Positions 1-12,570 of a stretch of 64,000 nucleotides of DNA are shown here, one piece after another; within the stretch, counting starts at the first letter, position 1, and each line of letters opens with the position of its first letter. Source of the DNA: Bimastos eiseni (taxonomy: Eukaryota; Annelida; Clitellata; Crassiclitellata; Lumbricidae); NCBI GenBank assembly GCA_959347315.1, contig OY365811.1, positions 42,722,195 through 42,786,194 of the forward strand, written 5' to 3'. The notes beneath the pieces were generated by a model. That model was not told the origin of the DNA. It did not search any database and saw nothing but the letters and a program-made list of their open reading frames with translations. A program made the translations under genes and the position numbers.

Positions 1-149
1 AACAAAAAGCAAGGTCAGAGCGGATGCATAGATGCGGATAAGGGCATCGCTTATGTCCGCACCTATTCGTCGAAACCAGGAAAACCAAAGAATCCGAGGG
101 CTGCGAAGGGTAGGCCTGCCAAGAAACGGTCCAATTGAGACGAGGCTGT
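1..149 (+). CDS. 3' end of terminal exon, unknown protein family (paralogue of 4669-5117)
   Basis: The window opens inside an open frame (frame 1) that ends at TGA 147-149. It encodes about 48 residues, including GIAYVRTYSSKPGKP and ending AKKRSN. The end of the exon at 4669-5117 reads GIVYVRIYSRAPKEP and ends KKRSK, so the two are paralogous carboxy-terminal exons on the same strand 5 kb apart. The basic tail (RPAKKRSN) is similar in both. I do not recognise the family. The upstream part of the exon lies outside the window, so intactness cannot be judged. Confidence 0.5.
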
Positions 150-1770
150 TTCAGGCATCAGCCACTCGCAGAACGAGTGGTCTTTATAAAACTATGTTTA
201 ACATTATAAATTCAATGGATTCAACTTAATTTCTAAATGATAATATTTAGAATTATTTGATCGGTGACAACATGGACATTTTTATATAGACTTCTAATAT
301 TTGTAAATTAAGTAACGAATTATTGAAGAATTCATGTATTCTTAAAATATAACAGTAGCTTATTTTGAAGAATCTTGGATGGTTTCTTGCAGTTATCTGG
401 TTTGAATTATCACAGAGCTAGGATATATAATTTTATAGTGTGTAGATGGTTAATATTTAATAGTTAGGCTTATGATAACAATATTCTTGCAATCACTGCT
501 TTACTTAATCACGTAGGGCCAGGCTATCTGCGTGGGTTGGTCCTCAGTGGTTGTAAATTTTGTACAACTTACTTAACAGGTTATACCTGGGTGATTGACA
601 GATACACTGAGTAGTGTTTATATACCGTTTTCCCTCTGATTGGCAGCATTGGCTTAACCGTCAGCCTGACAAGTTGTAGTTCATATAAATTCGCCAGCAA
701 TTCTATTAACGCTCTCTTCTCTTCTGCCTCATATTCTTGGCTGGGTATAATCAAGGTGACTTGGTAGACTGGGGTGAACTGATCTTCGGGTGGAAGTCCA
801 GGTATGAATTTGTGAATACGGAACACTTATTATTATTATTTTCAGTAATATTATTATTACTATCATTATTATTCTCGAATCTTATATCGATTATCAAACT
901 TATTATCAATTAATATTAAACTTGTCATTATCGTGATACTAAGTACGGACCATTAACGAATTACGGGATTGGACTTCAAGCTATTAAGTTTACTATTCAT
1001 TGTTTTATTGTTGAGCTACTCGCTTAGTATAGGCCTATGATTCAATTGATTTCTGTTAAATTAAACTGTTCAATGATTCTCGTCTCATTTCTCTCCCTTG
1101 TGATCTAGGATAAATAGGCCTACCTAGACAATTCTCTATAGTGCAGGAAACGATAGGCCTAGTTACTGAAGTGCTTAACTTAATTGCAGACACGTTGTGG
1201 ACTATAGCTAGACACAGCTGGCTGATTAAGGGAAGACACTATGGCAATGTTAAATTCGTGAGTCAACGAAACTATTATTATGTACTCCGCTCTTTCTTAC
1301 CCTCTCGCTGTTTCAATTCTAAGCAGAAATGGCGTAGCCGTTTGAAAATCTACCCGTCTCTCTCACCATTCGATATGTAGGGCTACCAAGAATCTAACCT
1401 GAATGCCCTTGTTGGCAATGATTCTCTATTCACTGATGAATGTTGCAACGTGGACGCTGTAATAATCTAGAAATTAAAGATAGGCCTATCGTGCTTAGTA
1501 ACAGTCGGTATGTATCAATCCCTATTGTATTTCTTTCTCCTGCCCTGTTTCGTTCTCTGTCTCTGTGTGACTCTGTCTTTGTGTGTATCTATGTCTGTCT
1601 GTCTCTTTCCCTGTCTCTATATAGGACTGTTTTTGTCTGTCTGAATCTATCTCTCTGTCTTCATCTCGGTCTGTCTATCTGTCTGTCTGTCTCTATATCT
1701 GCTGAGTCTCCACCCGCTTTGGTTCCTAGAAAACGAGACTTTGTTTTTTCTGTCTAGTAATTCCATTTCA
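150..1770. other. AT-rich stretch, no convincing gene
   Basis: This holds AT-rich sequence, TAGGCCTA motifs near 1030, 1108, 1155 and 1483, and a CT-rich run (CTGT/CTCT) at about 1555-1700 whose open frame is a low-complexity artefact. The minus strand at 584-826 has an open frame that could be an exon (listed separately). Confidence 0.6.
584..826 (-). CDS. possible isolated exon, unknown
   Basis: On the minus strand an open stretch of about 80 codons ends in ACC CAG followed by GTATAA, a plausible splice donor. The peptide contains EAEEKRALIELLANLYELQL, a mixed charged and hydrophobic helix-like segment that does not look low-complexity. The upstream boundary is an AAG after AATAAT repeats with no pyrimidine tract, and no ATG lies in frame. 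I find no neighbouring exon and do not recognise it. It could be a real internal exon, a pseudo-exon, or chance. Confidence 0.2.
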
Positions 1771-2480
1771 CTCTCTCAAATGCAGGTCAGGTCAATCGCA
1801 ATCTACTTCATTGGCTATTAGAGTCAGTCCTGTTTGATCGTATTCCAGTGACTGAAACCGATATCCGGTAGACTCTATCAAGGAACTGGAGTGTTCTGAA
1901 GATCTCCCATCGATGATCTGTAACAATAAACAATGTTCAAATGACAACAAAACCTTCAGAGACGATTTCAGAACACTCTACAAATAATGTTAAAACATTT
2001 TCAAAACAGTTTCGAAACATTTTTCAAAGCAATTTGTAAACATTTTGCAAAGCAAGTTCGAAACATTTTTCAAAGCAATTTGTAAACATCTTTTTCAAAG
2101 CAATTTCTAAACAATTTCAAAGCACCTTTAGCAAACCTCCCATCAATGCCCTGTAACAAAAAAAATGATGCTAAAACGACAATAAACCTTTAGGGATGAT
2201 TTCAAAACTAGTATTTTCTAAGGATTTTCAAACATTTTCACAACATTCTCAAAATATTCTCATGCATTCTTAAAACATGTTCATTACATTTACAAAACAA
2301 CTTGAAAATAATTTTGAAGGCAATTCCAAGACATTTTCAAAATAATCTGAAAATATTTTCAGAAGAAGCGTTTCAAAACAATTTACAAACAGTTTTCAAT
2401 AACAATTATTTCAATACAATTTTGAAACATTTGACTGGTAGCCGCTCTCTCCTCTCTACTTTGCAAGGCATACTACTAGT
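1770..2480. repeat. dispersed repeat, copy A (partner at 12160-12560)
   Basis: The stretch CCGATATCCGGTAGACTCT, then GGAACTGGAGTGTTCTGAAG, then CTCCCATCGATG recurs almost unchanged at 12238-12290. In both copies it is followed by an AT-rich array of short TTTCAAAACATTTT-like units. The array is longer here, running to about 2430. No coding function is apparent. Confidence 0.75.
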
Positions 2481-4668
2481 ACTCATCATCCCATTTGCCC
2501 GACCAGTCTTCTCATTGGTTGGCACCTCGCTCCGGAACAGGCTCAAGTTGGCGTTGCAGGGCCCACTCTGACGCATACTAGCCTTAATACTGTTTTTCAG
2601 CTGTGCTGGCGTCGGGAGAACTCCTGAAATAATAATTTTCGAGAGGCGCTATCTTCGAAATGAATGGATGATTGAATGGATGAATAAAGACGATATTTAC
2701 AAAAACGCTCTACAAGTGTAACGTCTCATAGGCCTAAATAGCAAGCTATATGTCATTTGGACAATACGTCAATTTTCTCAACAGAGATGCTCATTTATTC
2801 TTTAATTTTAAAGCACTTGCAGTTGTAACCCGGTAGGTCTTATTGTGAGGGCCATACATATACATGTATAGATAGTTGGACGTCGATCAACTTCGAAGTG
2901 ATAACGGTTTAATTTGCATACCTAATACAATACCAACATACCAACACATACGCACAACTGAACCGCCCGCGCGCGTTTATGCTTTGACAACGACCACGGT
3001 CATAGCGTTTGGCGAAACAGAAAGCTGCGTGTTTTCCACTGTGTGTATCTATAACTTTCAAACTGAGAACAACTATTCTTGCAGCACGCTGAGTGTACCA
3101 GGATATGCATGCGTCGACGACAATCACTGTCTCAAATAACGCGGGAAGCGTTGCTATTAGGCAAACCTACGGTCATTTCAGTTGTGGAATTGCATTTGGT
3201 GTCTCAATTCACAGAACAACGACATTAGCAGCGCTGAAGTTTGGTTTCGTAGACTTTAGAGAAACAAAAATTTCATCGTCTTTCAAGTAAGTTCTATGAC
3301 ATCTTTTCCTAGATAGTTGTTGGACAACTGGTTTTTACCGGCTTCTGGTAGTTCGTTCATGCCCTTTCTCCCTATCGACCTGGGCATTCTTCGTCGACTT
3401 TCTATCCAACTGCATTTCCTTCAACTATCAATATTTCCAAGGGCATTAGTTGGGAGCCCCGGGGCTATAATATATGGGTCCTATATTTAAATATGGGTCC
3501 TGTTTAGACCTCACGTGGGCTTGAATTCGAGCTATCCCATCCCGGTGGCGCTCTTGCATCATCCCACGACCACCAACACCAACGATTTCCCCTAAGCACA
3601 ATGTTTCAACTTTGGCTTGCAAACCCGGATTCTGACCTGGCACCGAAACGGACCTAAAAGCCAGGCTCTTTTGGAATCAATTAGCTAAAGAGACAGTGGC
3701 ATAATCTCAGATAATTCAGACACTGCGTTGCATACACAGAGGCGGCGATCCCGGGGGTTTCAGGGGACAAGTCTCCCACCTTTTGCAGAGAGGGGACACG
3801 TTATACGTTTCTCCCACATTTTCCACCCCTCTCATTGGGTGCCCCCCCCCACCTGTCAAACGATATCGCCACAACTATGCATGCATCATTATTCAGCTCG
3901 AGATTGTCATCTATTTAGTGCCCATTGAGTATTGTCACCAATTCACAACTGTTGACGATTCGGTTTTAATTGGTTACTTTTAGTTAGCCAGGTTTGGGTC
4001 GAAATTTAACATGTACAGTGGTGAGTTGTCGGATCAAGAATGTGGTGATGGTAAAATGTAGGACCCTGGGGATGGCGATATGCCGCAATTGCCATTGTAA
4101 CGGCAATGTCTGTGTTAGGACACCATAGAAATGGTCCTTATTGTTATAATTACCATCTGGAATCATATGAAATGCATGTTCCAATATAGGAACCATGCGA
4201 ACAGGGCCGGCTCGTATGTTAGGTATACTAGGCAGCCGAATGATCACCAATTTCGCACAGTTAATTTTTTTTCGCAAATCCATAAGTAATTAAAGGTTTC
4301 AGTGGCTTATTTTTTAACTCTTATTAATCTTAGCAACTTTATAAATAAATCATCATTGTTTGTTGACTGGCACTGGTAGTTAATTCACATATTATAGCAA
4401 TACCTACATAGGCCTATGCAATATAAATACTTAGGCCAATGTGAAAAACGCATAAAAACAAAATAAAAGGGCTGATGACTACATTTTAAACACTGGTATA
4501 ATATCATGGGTTAGAGGGCCGTCAAAAATGTAGCTTTGGCCACGGCCGCCAAATGCCTACAGCCGGACCCGAATGCAATGGCCCGATCTCATATGAGTCC
4601 CATAGAAGTACTGGCAGGGATAGGGTCGGATTAGGCCGCTGAACCATGATATACATTTCTCTTTGTAG
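2480..4668. other. repeat-rich gap, no convincing gene
   Basis: About 3000-3260 is a diverged relative of the repeat at 6240-6660 (shared CTGYGTGTTTTCCA and TATATAACTTT). About 3738-3880 matches, inverted, the segment at 49660-49770 (shared GGGGACACGTTATACGT and CTCATTGGGTG). GGGCCGGCT at 4204 may be one end of a DNA transposon. No ORF here looks like a real protein. Confidence 0.5.
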
Positions 4669-5117
4669 AACGCCAGTCACGGAACGAGATATCGAATGAC
4701 AAGATGGTTGTTGAATATGCTGAGATCACGACAGCCGAACTTGCTACGGTAATAGAAAGCGCAAGGCTTCAGGGTCTGCTCTACTACATAGGCGTAGCAC
4801 GCGAGTACGGAGCAGTTCCACTGCAGGCAGTGAAATATCGTCAAAGAGGGGGACATCTCGCTGACAAGGGAGTCAAAGATACTTACGGACATCTACTCAG
4901 TCATGTCTACTACACCCGAATTCTGGTAGAGAAGAGTGTTTGTGCCCTGGAAAAGAAGCTCATCAAAAAATATTTGAATGACGGGCTATGTCAGAACCTG
5001 GGTCAGGGTAAGGACAAGTGCATAATTACTCCTCGTGGAATCGTCTACGTCCGCATCTACTCTCGTGCACCGAAGGAACCGGCAGCTGCGATGGGAACCA
5101 AGAAACGGTCCAAGTAG
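4669..5117 (+). CDS. terminal exon of unknown protein family
   Basis: An open frame runs from a good splice acceptor (TTTCTCTTTGTAG, AG at 4667-4668) to TAG 5115-5117. It could instead start at ATG 4704, giving 137 residues. The frame is open right up to the acceptor, which argues that it is a downstream exon. The peptide is not low-complexity. It has a helical stretch (ITTAELATVIESARL), a central VEKSVCALEKKLIKKYLNDG, then TPRGIVYVRIYS and a basic tail ending KKRSK. The last part has the look of a winged-helix wing followed by a tail, faintly like ribosomal S10-type domains, but I would not name it. A paralogous tail lies at 1-149. No upstream exon was located. Expression is unknown. Confidence 0.5.
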
Positions 5118-8040
5118 GACTGTCTCGCTTCAGGGATAAGCCAATTGGAGAGAGAACTGTAACAGACTAATAGTTTCTATTCTTTTAGTATTTAAAATAA
5201 AAAATTTGAATGAAAGAATAATGTGCGAAATACTAGACTAGAAACGCGTTCTAGACAGACTTCTTTGGACTATGAAAGTAAGATGAAATTTTTATGAGTA
5301 AAATGAAACACATTTCAAAAGAACATAGAGGATTGTTTGAACTCCTGTAGTTAGCTGGCCTCAATTAATTATATTATATGATAACCAAAAGGGTCTGGAG
5401 ATAAATTGAGAGTTATCTTTAAGTGGGAGCATATGGTCTTAATTGGTGAATGGAGAGGTGATGGAGTTGATGTAGGAGTTGGTGAAGTAGGTGTTGTGTG
5501 ATATGGAGAAGAGGAATTTGGCATAGGATATGTTAGTAAGTTCTGAGACTGTTGGGAAGGATTGTTCTTAGTAAGAATACATGGATTGTGGGAGTTTTCT
5601 AAACTTGCGTACGGTGGAAGCAACATAAATATAAGAAGAGGCTGAAATGTCAGAGAAGAAGGTCAGGTCAACTAAGAATGTTTAGAATACAATTAGATGC
5701 ATGAGCTTAATGGAGAGAGAGAGGACTCTATTGTCACATAACAAAGCTGGCGAGAGGCAGCCTCGAGAGAGAGATTACAAACAGACAACCAGAGACAGGT
5801 ATAGTATACTTGACTATAGCATTGACATTTTGCACAATATGTTGGGTTACTGGACAAAGGAATTCTAAGCTAGAACAAAGACCATTGTATTACCTTACGC
5901 ATGCGCAGTTGAACAGAAAGTGAACGGCTGAGTGATTCGTGGTCGCAGGAAGACGAACAGCGTTGAATTCTAAATAACACTGCCACTTCTATACAATGAC
6001 CATGCAGAGACATCATCTGCTCTAGTGTAAACGAGGCCACCAAGAAAAGAATAGTTGTCAGTAACTGTTAGCAAACATTTTTCAGATAAATGGAATAATC
6101 CACAGTTCGACGAATCTCATGAGCTGAACGCTGTTCTTTTTGCTGTTACGGGTCTTTTACTCTTAACTCGCATAACGAAATCTTAAACATATCTACTCAG
6201 TTTATAGGACGACAGAGTATAAAAAATGTAGGTTAGTAAAATCAAGATCAGATGATCGATATGGACGTGAGATCGGTACGGATACCACAGAGGCCGACTC
6301 CACAGGGCAACATTCACCATCACCACAAGAATAGTTGGATCGCACACTCAGCATAAGCGGAATGATTATTGTAATAATTAGAGTGATTCATAACATTTGA
6401 TAAAACAGACAGCTGTGTGTTTTCCAACGCGTCTATATATAACTTTGAGGATGGGTGTCATTTTAGCAGCACGCAGATGACAGCACGCTGAGTAAGTTAT
6501 ACTTTCAGCAAAAGCGTGAAGCACTGCTTATTAGGTTACAGCACCGTGTTTGTAACTGCCTTAACAAGTAGACTCTATAGTCTTAATACACAGACAGAGT
6601 CTAATATGTCGCTTAGCTTATTTTAGGTTGAATCAGATGTATAACGTCATGGATGCTTGAATGCTTCTTTCCCTCAACATAGTCGTTAGGGGATTATGCC
6701 CTCTCCTCACCCTCGGATCTGTCACCACTTCACTGCTTCATTGGTCACGGATTTATTGACTTTACACAGAATCGATCACAATTTCTTACGTCTGCGACTC
6801 AGTGTTTCTTGTGGTTGAACCAAATGTTTGAATCTTCTGCTTATATGGAGGACAGAGTTTTAAGAGTATGGACGTGAGATCGATTCGGGATAACCATCAG
6901 CAGGCTCGAGATGAGAATCGTCGGATTGCATGCCTAGCACGCTTCCTGACATAACTACCGGTCGCCCTTGGTTAACTAATTCATCCAGGAGAGCCGGATA
7001 TCCACATAATTATTATAGAATTAAAATCCTAGACCTAAGTCAGGCTAAGTGGCAACTCTGTTATATATATAATCGCTATATGCTATTTGGCTAAACACAA
7101 AATGCATGAAACAAGGTGTATATGGTTAAGTTTTGAAAGTAAACACGCATTTAGGAAATTTTAGGTATTAGATCTCATCTGTTGGTGGCGGATCTCATTG
7201 TTGAGGCGGTGGATCTCAAATCTGGCGAGATCCGGATGAATTTTACCACTGCAGGTCGCACACACAGAGTGATTTTTATAATATTACTAATAATAGAAAA
7301 AACGAGGAAAGCATTGCTTATCAAAATTAATTGATCCACGGCTATAGCACCGTTGTCACTGCCTAGAATCTAGAGTCTTAGTAAGCGACACAGAAAGACT
7401 TTGATATTTCGCTAAGCGATTGCGATGGTTAAATCTGTTGTACATGTATAACGTAATGTACGCCTTGAATGGCAACAGCAACTTTTCCACATGAGGAAAC
7501 CATTCAAATATTGTTTACACTTCCATGCCGAGTTTGAGTTTCACTGGTGAATTCGAAATAATGATACAGTCTGGACTGGTGTCTTTTCAACAGTGAGCCA
7601 ACTACAATCTGGCTTATTGTTGAAAATCTTCGGGGTAGTGGTCGTTGTACGAAGTCCGCCTATCATACTAGGACTTCCAATCATTGTATTTCACAGGCCC
7701 TACCCAGCAGCACGCATAATTATTCAAACCCCTGCGCAAACGTAGTGCTGTTGAAGCAAACGATTGGGTAGGAGAAAGCGCGCATTTCCCAATGATTTCA
7801 TTTCTAACTTTCACGATTATAAGAGATACGTGTAGACGCACACAGCAAGAAATCGTGACAAAGCAGGACACTACAGCAACGACAAAATATAGGTCCTACG
7901 ATCATAACAGCCTGACCCCCGCTCAGTCGTGTCCACCACACTGGGCTTCTACAGGACAGAAACGTGTGTAACCTTGAAGGTGATCTCATTGTGTGGTACG
8001 GGAATCATCCGATATGCGAGGACAGGATGCAGGGTCATTT
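5118..8040. other. repeat-rich gap
   Basis: No gene is supported. 5398-5575 is a dispersed repeat with a partner at 46690-46860. Two diverged direct copies of a segment of roughly 0.6 kb lie at about 6190-6660 and 6840-7480: both have TGGACGTGAGATCG, then a reading like GCACCGTG/GCACCGTT, then TGTATAACGT. Sequence around 5925-5970 resembles 13125-13175 (TTCSTGGTCG, then AGGAAGACRAACRG). Confidence 0.55.
5398..5575. repeat. dispersed repeat, copy A (partner at 46690-46860)
   Basis: It shares GAGATAAATTGAGAGTT, a middle portion with AGTGAATGGAG or GGTGAATGGAG, and GTTGGGAAGGATTG at similar spacing with 46690-46860. No transposon hallmark was found. Confidence 0.7.
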
Positions 8041-8042
8041 GG

Positions 8043-9725
8043 AAGCAGACAGACAAGACAGAACAGTAAGACAGATAATATAACGACACAGACACGTGGA
8101 CAGATAGTATGGCGTTACTTATAATCGCGTAGATTTCTTGGTCCAAGCGTATTTTATCAGGAACGAAAGCGTCCTATACCCTAGTGATCATTGTGGAAAC
8201 TGACTGCTCTGTTCAGCGGGCAATTAAGTGAGGAGATCTATGTGGAAGAGATCTGCTCGGCCTTACGAATAACCGCCTTTGGTAGAATCGTTTCTCTCGA
8301 GATACCCGGCTAGCCAATACCGCTCGCGTTTTCGTTCTAAAATTTGCACGGAGAACGAGTGATAACAAGTTTATAGGTGAAAAGACAAGAAAGTAATTTT
8401 CATTTGCGCGTTGTGTGCAATGGCACATGAGACAGATGTGTTTGGAAGGATTAATGTTCAAGTGTAATGTAACATGTAACGATGGGTTTTTTATAGCGTA
8501 CAATTGTTTTGCATTGGTTACATTTTTAATGTTACTGGCGTCATAGATAGGAATCAATTGTCTTGGTTGCCATGACGACCTATCGCTTTAAGCGAGTGAT
8601 TGAGGTTGATTTCAGGATCATTGTTTGTGACTGGAGAGCCACAAAATAAATAATCATGCTCTAAGAAATATTAAGGTCTTATTTAATCAACGAGTGAGCT
8701 TTCCTGGCCTTTTCTACACAATTTCTGACGACGACACCAAAATCAATTGTTCTATCATTACGCCTACAAGTCTCATTACTCAACCCGGTCAAATCTACAT
8801 GACGTACTTGAGACACAGCAGACATTGAAAAGTTTTATTGTCAAGGAGTTTTGCTGAGTGATCTCTCTGCAGAGGCCATTGTTGCTGTGATTGTCAAAAT
8901 TGTACGTAAGCTCACACAAACATTTGGAATTACATGTTGCTCGGAAAGTGTAAACGTATTTTTGACATTGCATAGTTTAAGTCGTTTTAATCGTTATTAT
9001 AAATATATATATATATATCAGTCAGGATATCTTTAGTGCAAGGCGTTAGCGCTGCGCCGATCGATTTGTAGGCGATAGATGCAGCTGCTGTATTCGACTG
9101 TATCGCATCTGTGGTGATGTCAGAATTTTGTAGAGAGCTTCTAACTAGTAGTTTTTAGTTATCGTGCGTTTGGTTTAGACCTTGTGATGTTCAAGAATTG
9201 TGTGCTGCTCTCGTTGATAATTGCAATTTTTGTTTGATGATATTTTTGGTTGAAAGTAATAAAAAAGTTAAAAGAAATCGCAATTGCTTCTCTAGATTAG
9301 ATATACAGTTTAAACAGTCGATCGATAGTTAGGGAAGGCGGCGAAATCTGAATGTTCGTCCGTTTGCTGGAGCGAGAGAAAGCGGGTTGACAGAAAGATT
9401 ATAGGCCTACAAGGAAACCGAAGTCAGGTCCAGAATTCCAGGTTGGACTTTGGAACCAACGAGAACGGGCTGTAAACGGTAATGCAATCAAGCATTTATA
9501 TAGCGCCTCTTCAAGACGATATTAGCGCTGAAGGTGCAAACCCTGGCACAAAAAGCTACGACCGATTAGCTATGCAGGTAAAACTGTAACTTTGGCTTTC
9601 ACTTCATTTTCTCACAAATTGAACACTTTGGCGAGCTCGGGCGGGCGGCTAAGACCAAACGTAAAGAAAGGGCGAATGCAATTTGAAGTGCAATAGGAAA
9701 ATGAGGTTAGATCAGTTGAAGGCAG
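8043..9725. repeat. long dispersed repeat, copy 1
   Basis: This copy begins GAAGCAGACAGACAAGAC and runs almost base-for-base with 10866-11745 and then 11754-12080. A block of about 440 bases (roughly 8947-9395) is present only here. On the minus strand both copies carry an open frame of 114 codons (8213-8557 and 11036-11380) differing by very few residues; I see no recognisable domain. The element includes a reverse ATTTATATAGCGCC motif at 9494-9507, the tail shared by non-LTR elements elsewhere in the window. Confidence 0.85.
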
Positions 9726-9891
9726 TGCTTAAAGTGTAAAAAAGAAGTGCCTGGACGCTAGTGTCAAAAGATAAGAACTAAAATTAGTTGGCTTTCGATC
9801 GTTAGCTTTTTTCCCATTGACAATTTTTTTTCAAGGATCTTTTGATGAATATTTGTTGTAATTTAAAGCGTGCATAGAATTAGTCTTATTT

Positions 9892-10090
9892 GTGAAATTG
9901 CCGACAAGGGGCCAATGGCGCCGGCATCGTTTTGAAAGTTGGGGTAATGAAGTTTCTAAACGCGCGAAGCGCGAAATTTTGTTTTTCCTCTTTTCCCGAG
10001 TGCCCCTCCCCCCTATTTACAGAAAGTCGCGTCTTCTTACAGAGGAACGTGCGCTAGACAATATTGAGCTAGAGTTGAATTTAGTCTAAA
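9892..10090 (+). mobile_element. possible DNA-transposon fragment
   Basis: GGCGCCGGC and GCGCGAAGCGCGAAATTTTG resemble the interior of the 286-bp hAT-like element at 41632-41917 (GGCGCCGGCCCC, GGCGCTTCGCGCAG). No inverted ends were located. Confidence 0.3.
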
Positions 10091-10479
10091 TAGAACATAA
10101 AAATGTTTGTCAAACAAAATACACCTACAATCTGATAGAGCAATGATAAAGCAGCATCTGCCAAACAGTCTATTAAGTTGATGTGGCTCAGTCTTTAATG
10201 ACAAATAGTGGATCGTAAGCCGTGTTGCAAAATTGTCTCATCTTGGGTTCAGTCTACAGATCTGTCATTCGAGACATCGGCTACAGATTCTTTTAATCAT
10301 AGACCTGACGAATGCGGCGATATCTTGTTCACGGTACCACTATCCATGTATGGTTGCAAATGATCTCTATCTCTAAGATTTGATGTAGGCCACTAGTGAT
10401 CGGTAAAGCCGTAAGGCCATCTTCTTCTTCTTTAGTTTTCTACCCTCTATAGGCAGGTTTGTACCTGCTGTTATGTCTC

Positions 10480-10715
10480 TGCTTGACCTTCATGACCATA
10501 TATCCGCGGCCTTTGACCACAATGAATTCTCAGTGGGTATATTTATTGATATATCTAAAGCATTTGATATGGTTGATCATAAAATCTTTTCTGAACCGAA
10601 TTCCACAGGTATCTGCGGAGTAGCTCTGGACTTGCTCCAGAGCTACATACATAACCGTACCCAGTCCGTCAATACTAACCATTGGTCTGCAGCAAATGCT
10701 AATAAAAGGTAGGCC
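10480..10715 (+). mobile_element. non-LTR retrotransposon reverse transcriptase fragment
   Basis: The frame encodes VGIFIDISKAFDMVDHKI, the catalytic-domain motif (F-x-D-h-x-K-A-F-D) of LINE reverse transcriptases, followed by GVALDLLQSYIHNRTQ, the next conserved block. Several residues between the blocks are missing and the frame closes at 10710. It is a dead fragment, lying between the two copies of the long dispersed repeat. Confidence 0.8.
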
Positions 10716-10865
10716 TATATATGCATATATTAACGTATGCACTTATGTATTGGAACATGTGTATATATATATATATATGTTATGTGTGCAGGTGTGTGTG
10801 CATGTCCTTTTCCGGTAATTTGCAAGGGTTTAATATTATAGTATACCGACTTTTGATATCGTTAG

Positions 10866-12080
10866 AAGCAGACAGACAAGACAGAACAGTAAGACAGATA
10901 ATATAACGACACAGACACGTGGACAGATAGTATGGCGTTACTTATAATCGCGTAGATTTCTTGATCCAAGCGTATTTTATCAGGAACGAAAGCGTCCTAT
11001 ACCCTAGTGATCATTGTGGAAACTGACTGCTCTGTTCAGCGGGCAATTAAGTGAGGAGATCTAAGTGGAAGAGATCTGCTCGGCCTAACGAATAACCGCC
11101 TTTGGTAGAATCGTTTCTCTCGAGATACCCTGCTAGCCAATACCGCTCGCGTTTTCGTTCTAAAATTTGCACGGAGAACGAGTGATAACAAGTTTATAGG
11201 TGAAAAGACAAGAAAGTAATTTTCATTTGCGCGTTGTGTGCAATGGCACATGAGACAGATGTGTTTGGAAGGATTAATGTTCAAGTGTAATGTAACATGT
11301 AACGATGGGTCTTTTATAGCGTACAATTGTTTTGCATTGGTTACATTTTTAATGTTACTGGCGTCATAGATAGGAATCAATTGTCTTGGTTGCCATGACG
11401 ACCTATCGCTTTAAGCGAGTGATTGAGGTTGATTTCAGGATCATTGTTTGTGACTGGAGAGCCACAAAATAAATGATCATGCTCTAAGAAATATTAAGGT
11501 CTTATTTAATCAACGAGTGAATTTTCCTGGCCTTTCCTACACAATTTCTATCGACATTGCCAATTATCAATTGTTCTGTTATTACGCCTATACTCAACCC
11601 GGTCAAATCTACAAGACGTACTTGAGATATAGCAGACCTTAAAAGTCTTAACGGCAAGGAGTTTTGCAGAGGCCATTGTTGCTGGGATTGACATGCAAAA
11701 TTGCACGTAAGCTCACACAAACATTTGGAATTACATGTTGCTCGGAAGATTGTAGGCCTACAAGGAAACCGAAGTCAGGTCCAGAATTCCAGGTGGGAGT
11801 TTAGAACCAACGAGAACGGGTTGTGACCAAGCTGCCACGGTAATGTAATGTAATCGGGCATTTATATAGCGCCTCTTCAAGGCGACAATGTTATTGAAGG
11901 TGTAAATCCTGACGTAAAGCCAAGACCGATTAGCTATGCATGTAAAACAGTAACTTTGGCTTTCACTTCATTTTCCCACAAATAGAACAATTTAGCGAAC
12001 TCTGGCGGGCCACTAAATCAAACGTAAGGAAAGGGCGAATGCGGGTTAGAAATTAATAGGAAAAATGACCAGGTTATATC
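10866..12080. repeat. long dispersed repeat, copy 2 (internally deleted)
   Basis: This is nearly identical to 8043-9725 but lacks about 440 bases. The break joins CATGTTGCTCGGAA directly to GATTGTAGGCCTACAAGG; in copy 1 the two sides carry GGAAAG and GAAAGA, so a microhomology deletion is likely. It continues into the 12160-12560 repeat. Confidence 0.85.
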
Positions 12081-12159
12081 AGTTGAAAGTCATGTCAAGT
12101 GAAGATCAAACAAAAAAGTTCAAAGAAAATAAGTCAAGGTCAGACAAGGACTGGACAAA

Positions 12160-12570
12160 ATCAGGTCAAGTCGATCGCAATCTATGTCATTGGCTAGAGT
12201 CAGTTCTGTTTCTTTGTCTTCCAGTGACTGAAGTCGATATCCGGTAGACTCTCACAAGGAACTGGAGTGTTCTGAAGACCTCCCATCGATGCTCTGTAAC
12301 AATAAACAATGTTTAAATGACAATAAAACCTTCAGAGACGATTTCAGAACACTTTAAAAACAATTTTAAAACATTTTCAAAACGGTTTCAAAAAATATTT
12401 TCAAAATAATTTCAAAACATTTTTCAAATCAACTTCTAACAAATTTCAAAACAATTTTAAAACAATTTCAAAGCACCTTGAGAACTAGTCAAAAACACCG
12501 TCAGCACAATATCGGAACATTTCTAAACAATATCAAAACAATTTCAAAACAATAATTGACTAGTTCTTAC
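12160..12570. repeat. dispersed repeat, copy B (partner at 1770-2480)
   Basis: See 1770-2480. The AT-rich tail here contains an inverted repeat: AGAACTAGTCAA near 12482 pairs with TTGACTAGTTCT near 12556. Confidence 0.75.

Noticed and set aside
8213..8557. 114-codon minus-strand frame as a real gene
   Set aside because: It lies within a dispersed repeat with two copies and has no recognisable domain or splice support; kept only as a feature of the repeat.
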